Source: an uncultured Bacteroidales bacterium
Lineage (GTDB): Bacteria > Bacteroidota > Bacteroidia > Bacteroidales > Muribaculaceae
DNA length: 64,000 nt
Direction of reading: 5' to 3'
Assembly (NCBI GenBank): GCA_902800715.1
Contig: CADCFN010000010.1
Span: 62,001 to 126,000 of the forward strand
Part shown: positions 53,118 to 61,409 of the stretch, piece after piece
How positions within the stretch are numbered: position 1 is the first letter of the stretch
Layout: every line of letters starts with the position of its first letter
The notes under the pieces: generated by a model
What the model was told of the DNA's origin: nothing
The model's input: the letters and a program-made list of their open reading frames with translations, nothing else
The model's database searches: none
Translations under genes and position numbers: made by a program

Positions 53118-54563
53118 TTATTTTGTGGAGTGGCGTGTTTTGGTGAATTTTGATATCAACAAGTCGCGCATGTCCTTACCGCAACTCCATGCGATAATCA
53201 TGAGGGCAACAATCATGAAGGCAATGTCAATCAACTTGTTGGGGCTAAGATAGAACGGAATGCCGCTTAGCAAAACTATGGTTATCGGCACGATGACGCG
53301 CCTACTGATTTTGAGTGTAAAATAGCGTTTCATGTCAAACCATCGATAGGTGACCAGCACAACATAGGTGACCAGCTGGGTGGTGATAACGCCATAAACG
53401 CCCAGAGGCTTGATTAAGGCGAAATTAAGCGCCACATTAACGACGGCGGCAAGCACGATGGCAGGCAGCGTGCGCGCAGTGTCCTTGGCGCACTGGTACC
53501 CCATATCAAAGAACGCTGCCAGGGCAAAAATTACAGCCGACACGCCCAGCGGGTAAATGAAGTTGAGACTCTCGCCGTAACTGTTGGCAAGCCAGCCGTA
53601 ACACAGCTTGAGCACGAAAAGATAGCCTACCAGAATAGCCGACAGCAAGAAGATGTAGCCATTGAACATCTTGGAAAAGAAGCGGTTGCGGTCAGCGCTA
53701 TGGTATTGAAGGATGGCTGTTTCCTGCCATGCCTGATAGAAAACGACGGCCAGTGTCATGATGATACCCGTGTAACGGGCAGCCACACCATATAATCCGT
53801 TGATATCCAGCCCTAAGAAGAACTTGATGAACTGGCGGTCGCTGCTGCCGGTAATCCACCAGCACAACGAGCCCGGCAGCAGGGGCAGCGAGTAGCGGAG
53901 CAGGTCACGTCCCACTTCACCAATATTGATGGACCACCGCGTGTTGCGGGTAATTAGGCGCACACGCGCTTCCACTACAATCAGCGCCACAATGCGTGCC
54001 AGGATATTCGCCAGGAACACGCCCTTGATACCCCAACCGAATCCAGCGACAAAAAGTACGCTGAACAGACCGATGCAGAACGCCGACAAGATGCCCACCA
54101 TGACAAAAGCGCGGTTATTGCCCAGGCCACGGAACACCTGGGAATAGACATCCTGTAACGCTAGGGCTATCAGCAGTCCAAGCGAATAGCCGAGATAGCC
54201 GATTTTGGTTGTCAACGACAGCACGATGGTGACCAGCACCGCCAGAGTCATTGTCGTCAGCATCGAACGGGTTACAAAGGTGACAATGCGCTGGCGACGC
54301 GTGTCGTCATCACAGTCGAGCAGGAATCGGAAAGCGCCGTCACGCATCTGCAGGGTGACAAACGGGATGAGCAGGAAGCACATCGACAGACACACGTCAT
54401 AGTAACCGAAATCGGACTTGTTGGGCATGAAATAGGTGTACAGCGGCACCATCAGGAAAGTGATGATTTTGGAGCCGATGTTGCCAATAGCATAAATGCC
54501 AATGTCCTTGATGAACTTGGAGCCTCGGTTGCTTGATTTATTGTTGTTGTCTGTTGTTGTCAT
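53118..54563 (-). CDS. wzx: Wzx-type oligosaccharide flippase
   Basis: This 481-aa MATE/MOP-superfamily flippase has about twelve to fourteen hydrophobic segments. It starts with the typical IKDIGIYAIGNIGSKIITFL, followed by MVPLYTYFMP. It would flip the undecaprenol-linked repeat unit across the inner membrane. The ATG at 54563 is chosen because the longer reading (from 54674) runs through promoter-like and tandem-repeat sequence and lacks a natural start. It is the first gene of the exopolysaccharide operon on this strand and is divergent from the first acyltransferase. Confidence 0.9.
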   Translation of the reverse strand: MTTTDNNNKSSNRGSKFIKDIGIYAIGNIGSKIITFLMVPLYTYFMPNKSDFGYYDVCLSMCFLLIPFVTLQMRDGAFRFLLDCDDDTRRQRIVTFVTRSMLTTMTLAVLVTIVLSLTTKIGYLGYSLGLLIALALQDVYSQVFRGLGNNRAFVMVGILSAFCIGLFSVLFVAGFGWGIKGVFLANILARIVALIVVEARVRLITRNTRWSINIGEVGRDLLRYSLPLLPGSLCWWITGSSDRQFIKFFLGLDINGLYGVAARYTGIIMTLAVVFYQAWQETAILQYHSADRNRFFSKMFNGYIFLLSAILVGYLFVLKLCYGWLANSYGESLNFIYPLGVSAVIFALAAFFDMGYQCAKDTARTLPAIVLAAVVNVALNFALIKPLGVYGVITTQLVTYVVLVTYRWFDMKRYFTLKISRRVIVPITIVLLSGIPFYLSPNKLIDIAFMIVALMIIAWSCGKDMRDLLISKFTKTRHSTK

Positions 54564-54575
54564 TTTTTGCGGCTG

Positions 54576-54583
54576 CAAAATTA
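54576..54583 (-). promoter_or_regulatory. -7 box (TAATTTTG) for wzx
   Basis: It is a full TAnnTTTG match 12 nt before the wzx ATG, which would give a very short leader. Two further TAAATTTG boxes lie within the 65-bp tandem repeat just upstream (54639-54646 and 54704-54711). Confidence 0.5.
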
Positions 54584-54584
54584 C

Positions 54585-54714
54585 AAAATTTGTGCAAACC
54601 GAACACCATAAAGCAAGATTTAATGGTTGAGGTGCCGCCAAATTTATGTAAAATTTGTGCAAACCGAACACCATAAAGCAGGATTTAATGGTTGAGGTGC
54701 CGCCAAATTTATGT
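54585..54714. repeat. 65-bp tandem duplication between wzx and the acyltransferase gene
   Basis: Units 54585-54649 and 54650-54714 are identical except for one base (AGCAAGATT versus AGCAGGATT). Each contains a minus-strand TAAATTTG box. Confidence 0.93.
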
Positions 54715-54754
54715 AAAATTTTGCCTTTTTGAGCGCTCTTTGGACAATTGTTTG

Positions 54755-54762
54755 TAATTTCG
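54755..54762 (+). promoter_or_regulatory. Probable -7 box (TAATTTCG) for the first acyltransferase
   Basis: It is one base off TAnnTTTG, 8 nt before the ATG at 54771. The same TAATTTCG variant is seen before lacI. Confidence 0.42.
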
Positions 54763-54770
54763 CACGAAAA

Positions 54771-55823
54771 ATGATACGGACAATCAACTCATGGCGTGGA
54801 CTGATGGCGGTCGCGGTAGTACTGTTCCACTGTGAGGTGGGATGGAGCTACAACGTGGCAGTCTCGGGTGTGACGTTTTTTTTCATTTCCAGCACATTTC
54901 TGCTGGCGATGCGTCACCCCTTTGAGCGCATCACCAGGTCGGGTTACGGCAGGTTTGTCATGGAACATGCCATGCGATTGTACCCGCTCCATTGGCTAGG
55001 GTTGGCATTGCTCGTGCTTCTTGCCCTCGTGTGTCACACGGCAGTGATTGATTGGGGCGCAACAGCATTGAGCGCCTTGCTGCTGCAGGCATGGTCGCCT
55101 GTGCATGAAGTCCATTATGGACTCAATCCGGTGGCTTGGTACATGAGCGCTTTGTTGTTCTGTTACATCATTTATCCCTTCATGGCGCATTGGTTGGGAC
55201 CTTGGCGACTTCGTTACAAGGCATTGTTGGCGGCATTGCTGGCGGTGGTGCTGGCGGTGGTACTTTTCCCGCTTAATATCCCCCAGCGCGAGGCGATTTT
55301 TGTCAATCCCGCCTCCCATGTGCTTGACGTCACGGTAGGCTTGACGTTGTTCCACCTTTACCGTGTCCTCGGTGACGGGTTGAAGCAGGTGGGCTTCAGC
55401 AAAGCAACGCTCATCGAGGTGGTGGCGCTGCTCCTGCTCGCCCTTGTCATCACGATTAATGTGGCGACAACGTGGATCAGGCCTTGGGAAGACGACATTA
55501 TCTGGCTGCTGCCGCAGGGCGCGATTCTCGTCGCTTTTGCCCTGCTGGCGGGGCGTGAGGGTGCCGTGGGGCGCCTGTTGCTGTGCCGTCCGTTGCAATG
55601 GCTGGGCAGTATCAGCTTCGAGATGTTTGTGCTGCAGTTTGTGGCATTCCTGTTATTCAATTTTATAGTTTCGCCGTTTGCTGGGCATTTCGGATGGCAG
55701 ATTTACGACAAGTTGGTATGGTTTGCTTTACCGCTGTTGATTTTGCTGTCATGGGGTGTAAACCGCTGTTTTACGCGTCCGTTGTTCGCAGCAATCAAGC
55801 GCCAATTCGCCGACAAAAGATGA
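54771..55823 (+). CDS. Acyltransferase family 3 (AT3) membrane protein, first copy
   Basis: This 350-aa protein has about ten hydrophobic segments of the AT3/OafA type. It begins TINSWRGLMAVAVVLFHCEV, the R-G-x-x-x-x-x-V-x-x-x-H motif of the family with the catalytic-type His in LFHCEV, and later has YMSALLFCYIIYPFMAHWL. AT3 proteins O-acetylate surface polysaccharides or lipids. The ATG at 54771 is preferred to an earlier start at 54729. A paralog follows after 55 nt, so the two may add acyl groups to different positions of the same polymer. Confidence 0.88.
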   Translation: MIRTINSWRGLMAVAVVLFHCEVGWSYNVAVSGVTFFFISSTFLLAMRHPFERITRSGYGRFVMEHAMRLYPLHWLGLALLVLLALVCHTAVIDWGATALSALLLQAWSPVHEVHYGLNPVAWYMSALLFCYIIYPFMAHWLGPWRLRYKALLAALLAVVLAVVLFPLNIPQREAIFVNPASHVLDVTVGLTLFHLYRVLGDGLKQVGFSKATLIEVVALLLLALVITINVATTWIRPWEDDIIWLLPQGAILVAFALLAGREGAVGRLLLCRPLQWLGSISFEMFVLQFVAFLLFNFIVSPFAGHFGWQIYDKLVWFALPLLILLSWGVNRCFTRPLFAAIKRQFADKR

Positions 55824-55878
55824 CTGTGCCGACACGAGGCTTAACGGCCTGAAAATTTGACAACTTACGACTAAAAAT

Positions 55879-56973
55879 ATGATAAAGACAATAAATGGCT
55901 GGCGCGCCGTATTTGCGCTGATGATAGTCCTTTTTCATGTGGGTGTGACGGGACTTGAGGAGATGACCTGGGCTGGCGTATCATTCTTTTTTATGGCTAG
56001 CGGTTTCCTGTTGGCGATGAAGCATCCTTTTGACCGTCTTGACGGCCCGACGTGGAAGCGTTTTGCTTGGACCCATGCCGCCAAACTGTTTCCCTTGCAC
56101 TGGCTGTCATTGGTGTTGTGGCTGGTGGCTATGGCGTTGGTGGGCATGCTGGTTATCCGCCCGTTGGCATTGTCGCTCAATGCGCTGTTGCTGCACAGCT
56201 GGTCGCTCTCCCATTCAGTCTATTTCTCTTACAATAAGTTCTCGTGGTTCCTGAGCACGCTGCTGTTCTGCTACCTTTGTTATCCGTTGCTGGCCAAGTG
56301 GTTGTCACCCCTGCGTCAACGCACCAGGCTCATCATCGTCGCGGTGCTCGCGATGATTGATTTCATTGTGCTGGCGGTAACGGGCTCCAATGATTACTAC
56401 CGCACCGCGCTCTACGTTTTCCCGCCTGTGCGCATCATTGATTTTATCATCGGGATGGTGCTCGCTGGTGTGTTGCCGCGCGTGAGGACGCTTCCGGTCA
56501 TCGGTAAGAGTGAGAATGGCACCGATGCCGAATTGGTGGCTATTGCATTGCTGTCGGTCATGGTAATGAGCTACCGCACCTATTCTTGCCTGTTGCCATG
56601 GAGTGACGCCATCCTGTGGTGGATACCGATAGCGTTAATCTTGCTGATGAGCGTCATTTATGACAAGCGTGAAGGCTTTATCGGCAAGTTGCTGGCATCC
56701 AAACCGTTGCAGTGGCTTGGTGATATCAGTTTTGAGATTTTTATCTTGCAAGGTCTTGCAGCTCTGGTATTTAACTACCTGTGTGCCCCTGCATTGGCTC
56801 ACATCGGGCTGGGCCATGCATCGCCTTTTGACAGCCCAGGTAGTACCGACATCTTCAGTATCAGCCCATATAGCCTTATTGCCTGGTTCATCCTGCCCAT
56901 TGACATCCTGCTCGCTTGGGTGGTCAACCGCCTGTTCACGCGTCCTGTGTCGCGCCTCCTGCGCCACCAATGA
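55879..56973 (+). CDS. Acyltransferase family 3 (AT3) membrane protein, second copy
   Basis: This 364-aa AT3 protein is of the same design as the gene just upstream. It begins TINGWRAVFALMIVLFHVGV, has about ten membrane segments, WFLSTLLFCYLCYPLLAKWL in the middle and a conserved PLQWLGDISFEIFILQG near the end that parallels PLQWLGSISFEMFVLQF in the first copy. The two are clear paralogs from a tandem duplication, since diverged. In copy 2 the Arg of the family motif is followed by Ala instead of Gly (WRAV versus WRGL). Confidence 0.88.
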   Translation: MIKTINGWRAVFALMIVLFHVGVTGLEEMTWAGVSFFFMASGFLLAMKHPFDRLDGPTWKRFAWTHAAKLFPLHWLSLVLWLVAMALVGMLVIRPLALSLNALLLHSWSLSHSVYFSYNKFSWFLSTLLFCYLCYPLLAKWLSPLRQRTRLIIVAVLAMIDFIVLAVTGSNDYYRTALYVFPPVRIIDFIIGMVLAGVLPRVRTLPVIGKSENGTDAELVAIALLSVMVMSYRTYSCLLPWSDAILWWIPIALILLMSVIYDKREGFIGKLLASKPLQWLGDISFEIFILQGLAALVFNYLCAPALAHIGLGHASPFDSPGSTDIFSISPYSLIAWFILPIDILLAWVVNRLFTRPVSRLLRHQ

Positions 56974-57073
56974 TGTGTTTCTATGGCTTTATTCCAAGGA
57001 ATCTCGACGGGTTTTATAACAGTTTTTTGCATTTTGAGCAATAAGGCGGGATTATTTGCGTTATTAAGGGTAA

Positions 57074-57823
57074 ATGGACCTGACTAAGCTGAGACATATT
57101 GCATGTGCAGTGCTGTTGTTACTGGGGTGCGCTGTGGCGCATTCACAGGATAATGACATGATTCTGAACCGTCCCTATGCCGATGTAAAGCCGATACACT
57201 TCGGCTTCTCGGTGGGTATGAATTTCCAGAACATCGCCATTACTAACAATGGCACTATCTCTGATGACGGTGTGGAGGAGTGGTACGCCGATGTGCCTGC
57301 CAACTCACCGGGCTTCAGTGTGAATGTGCTTGCCGATTACCGCATTGCCGAGCATTTCAACCTGAGGCTATCACCTGGTCTGTACTTTGGCAATAAGACC
57401 GTGCGCTTCCTCAACCACCGTGGCAACCCAGAGTGGGTCGAGCAGACCCGCTACAAACAGACCCAAAACATCAAGTCAACGTACATTGTCGTTCCCATTG
57501 ACTTGAAGATGAGCGCCAAGCGTTACCACAACATGCGCCCCTATTTCACTGCCGGTGCAATGTACACGGGTGACTTGGCCAAGGACCGCAGTGAGCAGTT
57601 GAAGCTCAAGAACAGCGATGTAATGCTCACCGTCGGCATGGGATGCGACTTCTATATGCACTTTTTCAAACTCTGTCCAGAGGTGAAGTTCTGCTTTGGA
57701 TTAAAGAACCTGTTGGAAAAGAACCGCCCTGACTTGCAGGAGGACGACATGACACGAATCTTCACCCAGAGTGTTAGCAAAATCAAGAGCAATATGGTGG
57801 TAGTCACCTTCTTCTTTGAATAA
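57074..57823 (+). CDS. porT: PorT-family outer-membrane beta-barrel protein of the type IX secretion system
   Basis: This 249-aa protein has a signal peptide (to about residue 24, AHSQD). It is built as an eight-stranded barrel of the PorT/SprT type (HFGFSVGMNFQNIAIT, then FNLRLSPGLYFGNKTVRF and KSTYIVVPIDLKMSAKR), ending in VVVTFFFE. PorT is needed for T9SS function in Porphyromonas gingivalis, though its exact place in the machine is less clear than for the core proteins. Position just before porP-K-L-M-N supports the assignment. The gap to porP is 45 nt with a weak trace of the 7-bp repeat type. Confidence 0.88.
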   Translation: MDLTKLRHIACAVLLLLGCAVAHSQDNDMILNRPYADVKPIHFGFSVGMNFQNIAITNNGTISDDGVEEWYADVPANSPGFSVNVLADYRIAEHFNLRLSPGLYFGNKTVRFLNHRGNPEWVEQTRYKQTQNIKSTYIVVPIDLKMSAKRYHNMRPYFTAGAMYTGDLAKDRSEQLKLKNSDVMLTVGMGCDFYMHFFKLCPEVKFCFGLKNLLEKNRPDLQEDDMTRIFTQSVSKIKSNMVVVTFFFE

Positions 57824-57868
57824 GTTTAAAGTTTTAGTCCAGACAATGCACAACTGAAAAACAGAATA

Positions 57869-58846
57869 ATGACCATAAAGTTGCTTGACATCCGACGCCT
57901 GATAGCCGCAATGACCATGAGTTTGGTCGTTGCGTTTGGCGCTATGGCACAGGCCGATGCGGCAATGTCCCATTTCTGGACTGCACAGGGCTATTACAAC
58001 CCTGCATCGGCAGGCAACCTCGACGCAATTAACCTGCAGTTGGGCAGCCGCATGCAGTGGGTGGATTTCAGGCATGCTCCCATGAACTTTTATATCACGG
58101 CAGATATGCCCTACAAGTTCCTGGAGCAGCGCTTTGGAGTGGGTGTGAAGGCAGAGTTTGAACGTATCGGTCTATATACTAACTCGCGTATCGGTGCACA
58201 GATTGCCTACAAGCGCAAGCTGGGACGCAACATTATGCTCAGTGTGGGTGTCCAGCCCGGTGTGTTCTCACAGACTTTCCGCGCCGACGAGGCAGTTACT
58301 CCATCTAGTGCGGAACATGATGTCGCTATCCCCGAGCGTAATGTGTCGGGTACCGCATTTGATGCCAATGTGGGCGTTTACTTGTCGGCTCCTCGTTATT
58401 GGGCGGGTTTCTCAGTAACCCATGTGACGTCGCCAAGCATCGAGTTGAAGGAGTCCCGTGACGCCATCTATATCTATGAGTTCAAAATAAGTCGCGCCTA
58501 TTATTTGATGGGTGGTGGCAATATTCCAATTAATAATACGTTATTTGATATACAACCCGCAGCCATGTTTGCTACCGATCTGAAGGCATGGACGGCACAG
58601 ATCGCCGCCAAACTGCGATATAACCGCATGTTTAGCATCGGCGCGGGATACCGTTACAAGGATGCCGTCACGGCCTTTATCGGCGTAAACCTTAAGGATG
58701 CTTATATCGGGTATGCCTATGATTATCCCGTATCTGCAATCAGCAAGGCGACGTTTGGTAGTCACGAGGTGTTTATCACCTATAACGTGAAACTGGACAA
58801 CCGGGTGAAGAACAAGAACAAACAAAAAAGCGTACGCTTAATGTAG
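57869..58846 (+). CDS. porP: PorP/SprF-family type IX secretion outer-membrane protein
   Basis: This 325-aa protein has a signal peptide (to about residue 28, GAMAQ). The conserved SprF/PorP start follows (HFWTAQGYYNPASAGNL), then repeated barrel strands (FGVGVKAEFERIGLYTNSRI, KRKLGRNIMLSVGVQPGVFS). In T9SS it links the outer membrane to the PorK-PorN ring or to surface substrates. A basic tail (VKNKNKQKSVRLM) ends the protein. It is separated from porK by 5 nt, so the genes are co-transcribed. Confidence 0.92.
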   Translation: MTIKLLDIRRLIAAMTMSLVVAFGAMAQADAAMSHFWTAQGYYNPASAGNLDAINLQLGSRMQWVDFRHAPMNFYITADMPYKFLEQRFGVGVKAEFERIGLYTNSRIGAQIAYKRKLGRNIMLSVGVQPGVFSQTFRADEAVTPSSAEHDVAIPERNVSGTAFDANVGVYLSAPRYWAGFSVTHVTSPSIELKESRDAIYIYEFKISRAYYLMGGGNIPINNTLFDIQPAAMFATDLKAWTAQIAAKLRYNRMFSIGAGYRYKDAVTAFIGVNLKDAYIGYAYDYPVSAISKATFGSHEVFITYNVKLDNRVKNKNKQKSVRLM

Positions 58847-58851
58847 AGAAT

Positions 58852-60294
58852 ATGAAACAATTATTTTTGATACTGTTGGTCGCTGTGGCGACTGTGTCGT
58901 GCAGCTCGATTCGCAAGGGCGGCTCCAATGGCGGTGAGGTGACCGGCGTTGGAGGTGCCGTGTTTAACGAGACCACACCCTTTGGCATGGTGCTCGTGGA
59001 TGTGGGATCGATGCGAGAGGGACCCAGCGAGCGCGACTCAATCTGGGGTACTGATTCGACAGCACATGGTGTGTCGGTTGATGCCTTCTGGATGGACGAG
59101 ATGGAAGTCAGCAATTCCAAGTACAAGCAGTTTGTTTACTGGGTGCGTGACTCTATCATCCGCGAACGTCTTGCCGACCCGCAATATGGTGGTAACGAGG
59201 AATTCAAAATCGAGGAGGATAAGGAGGGTAACCCCATCACTCCGCATCTGGACTGGAGCAAGTCCATTCCCTGGAAGAATCCCAGCGAGGACGAGGAGCG
59301 TGCCATCGAGAGCGTTTACCGCATTAACCCCATCACCGGCGTGAAGGAGTTGGATGCCGCTCAGATGAATTACCGCTATGAGGTCTACAACCTGACAGAG
59401 GCTGCCAAGCGCAAACACCGCTTCGACCCGACCCGTCGCGACTATAACACCGACCATGAGGTGGACATGACGCCTCCCACCATCAGCAAGGACACTGCCT
59501 ATATTGATGATGAGGGCCGCATCGTGAGACAGACCATCACACGCGCGTTGCAGAGCGACTATGATTTCTTGAACACCTACATTGTTAATATATATCCCGA
59601 CACCACCTGTTGGGTCAACGACTTTGAGAACGCATATCAGGAGCCGTATGTGCGCATGTATTTCGCCAACGGCAACTACAACAATTATCCTGTCGTAGGT
59701 GTGAGCTGGGAGCAGGCCAACGCCTTCTGCCACTGGCGCACCGAGTTCCTGAAGAAGTCGATGGGTGACCTTGCAGCCTATGTGGAGCCTTTCCGTTTGC
59801 CCACCGAGGCCGAGTGGGAGTTTGCTGCCCGTGCCGGTAAGAACAAGAACAAGTATCCGTGGGACGGTGACCTGCCATTGACAGTGGACGAGGGCTGCTT
59901 CTACGCCAACTTCAAGCCCGACGAGGGTAACTACGTCAAGGACGGTTACATCATCTCGGCGCCCGTGGGCACCTATGAGCCTAACGACTACGGCCTGTAT
60001 GACATGGCTGGTAACGTCAGCGAGTGGACATCGACCGCCTATACCGAGAGCATCGACCGCATGACCGATGACATCAACCCCGAGTACCGCTACTATGTGG
60101 CCAAGGAGGACCCCTACAAGATGTCCCGCAAGATTGTGCGCGGCGGTTCGTGGAAGGACGTGGTACACAACATTCGCGCCGACCTGCGCATGTGGGAATA
60201 CCAGAACGAGCAGAGGAGCTACATCGGATTTCGTTGTGTCCGCTCCAAGGTGGGCCTTGTCAAGGGACGCCGCAAGAACTGCTGCAAAGACTAA
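58852..60294 (+). CDS. porK: PorK/GldK type IX secretion lipoprotein
   Basis: This 480-aa lipoprotein has a lipobox at about residue 17 (TVSCSS). A formylglycine-generating-enzyme-like (SUMF1) fold (NETTPFGMVLVDVGSMREGP and PVGVSWEQANAFCHWRTEFL, then FRLPTEAEWEFAARAGKNK and YDMAGNVSEWT) lacks any known sulfatase-modifying role here. PorK joins PorN to form the large periplasmic ring at the outer membrane. An insert between about 110 and 250 is typical of GldK. It lies between porP and porL. Confidence 0.94.
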   Translation: MKQLFLILLVAVATVSCSSIRKGGSNGGEVTGVGGAVFNETTPFGMVLVDVGSMREGPSERDSIWGTDSTAHGVSVDAFWMDEMEVSNSKYKQFVYWVRDSIIRERLADPQYGGNEEFKIEEDKEGNPITPHLDWSKSIPWKNPSEDEERAIESVYRINPITGVKELDAAQMNYRYEVYNLTEAAKRKHRFDPTRRDYNTDHEVDMTPPTISKDTAYIDDEGRIVRQTITRALQSDYDFLNTYIVNIYPDTTCWVNDFENAYQEPYVRMYFANGNYNNYPVVGVSWEQANAFCHWRTEFLKKSMGDLAAYVEPFRLPTEAEWEFAARAGKNKNKYPWDGDLPLTVDEGCFYANFKPDEGNYVKDGYIISAPVGTYEPNDYGLYDMAGNVSEWTSTAYTESIDRMTDDINPEYRYYVAKEDPYKMSRKIVRGGSWKDVVHNIRADLRMWEYQNEQRSYIGFRCVRSKVGLVKGRRKNCCKD

Positions 60295-60361
60295 GCACAG
60301 CATTTAAAAATAGTATTCAGTCAATTGTTATCACACTCATTATATTATAGTTTAAGCAACA

Positions 60362-61333
60362 ATGGGTAAAATCAAGAGATATAAAAAGAAAGCCGGCCGT
60401 TTCCTCAAGAGCGACAGCGGACAGCGTTTTTTCAACTTCGCTTACAGTATCGGTGCTGCAATCGTTATTTGGGGTGCCTTGTTCAAGATTCTGCACTTGC
60501 CTGGTGGCAACACATTGTTGTGTATCGGTATGGGTACCGAGGTGTTGATGTTCATCCTTACGGCATTTGACAAGCCTGAGAAGGAATATCACTGGGAAGA
60601 AGTGTTCCCCGTGCTTGCCAGCAATAATCCCGAGGACCGTCCCGACTTTAACGGCGGTGGCGGCATCGTCATTGGCGGCAATGGCCAGGGCTATGAAGGC
60701 GGTGACATCAACGTCAGCGTCAGCGATGCCAAGAACGCAGTGGGACTGCCTCAGGGCGTGAACCTGAGCGAGGAAGACACCTTGTCGCTGAGTGAGAGCA
60801 TTGCCAAGATGGCAGCTGCCAGCGACCAGCTCTCGCGCATGGCCGAACTGACCGACGCCACTCAGCAGTATCTGAGCCAGATGGCAGGTATCAGCGAGCA
60901 GATGCAGAAACTGCAGGCTACGACCACCGCATTGAACGAGGTGAGCCAGACCCTGTTGGGCAGCTACCGCGCCATTACCGAGAACAGTCAGACCATTTCG
61001 GACAGTTCAACGGGATATGTTGACCAGATGCAGGCCCTCAACCAGAACATCAGTGGCTTGAATACCATCTACGAGATCCAGCTCAAGAGCATCTCATCGC
61101 AGCTTGATAACATCGACCGCGTGAACCGTGGCTTGAAGGACATCCGCGACATGTATGAGAAGAGTGCTGCCGAGAGCGCACACTACTGTGACGAGACCGA
61201 GAAGATGGCACGTTACATGAAGCAGTTGAACAGCGTCTATGAGAAGATGATCAAGGCGATGACCGTCAACATGTACCGTCCCATGCCCGGTATGCCTGGC
61301 ATCGAGCCCGACGCTGATGACCAGAACGCCTAA
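60362..61333 (+). CDS. porL: PorL/GldL type IX secretion inner-membrane motor protein
   Basis: This 323-aa protein has two transmembrane helices near the N-terminus (about residues 22-40, NFAYSIGAAIVIWGALFKI, and 48-66, LLCIGMGTEVLMFILTAF). A Glu lies in the second helix (GTEVLMF), the position of the acidic residue linked to proton use in GldL. A long cytoplasmic alpha-helical part with coiled coils follows. PorL forms the stator of the rotary proton-driven motor with PorM. The 67-nt gap to porK has no clear signal. Confidence 0.94.
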   Translation: MGKIKRYKKKAGRFLKSDSGQRFFNFAYSIGAAIVIWGALFKILHLPGGNTLLCIGMGTEVLMFILTAFDKPEKEYHWEEVFPVLASNNPEDRPDFNGGGGIVIGGNGQGYEGGDINVSVSDAKNAVGLPQGVNLSEEDTLSLSESIAKMAAASDQLSRMAELTDATQQYLSQMAGISEQMQKLQATTTALNEVSQTLLGSYRAITENSQTISDSSTGYVDQMQALNQNISGLNTIYEIQLKSISSQLDNIDRVNRGLKDIRDMYEKSAAESAHYCDETEKMARYMKQLNSVYEKMIKAMTVNMYRPMPGMPGIEPDADDQNA

Positions 61334-61409
61334 CAAAGCGTCACATCTATAGTATAGTTACAGTTATCGACAACCAATCCTATTTTAACCGATAGAGAGA
61401 ATCAGATAG

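Noticed and set aside
59038-60303. 421-codon minus-strand frame opposite porK
   Set aside because: The porK frame carries the lipobox and SUMF1 motifs, and the antisense frame has none.
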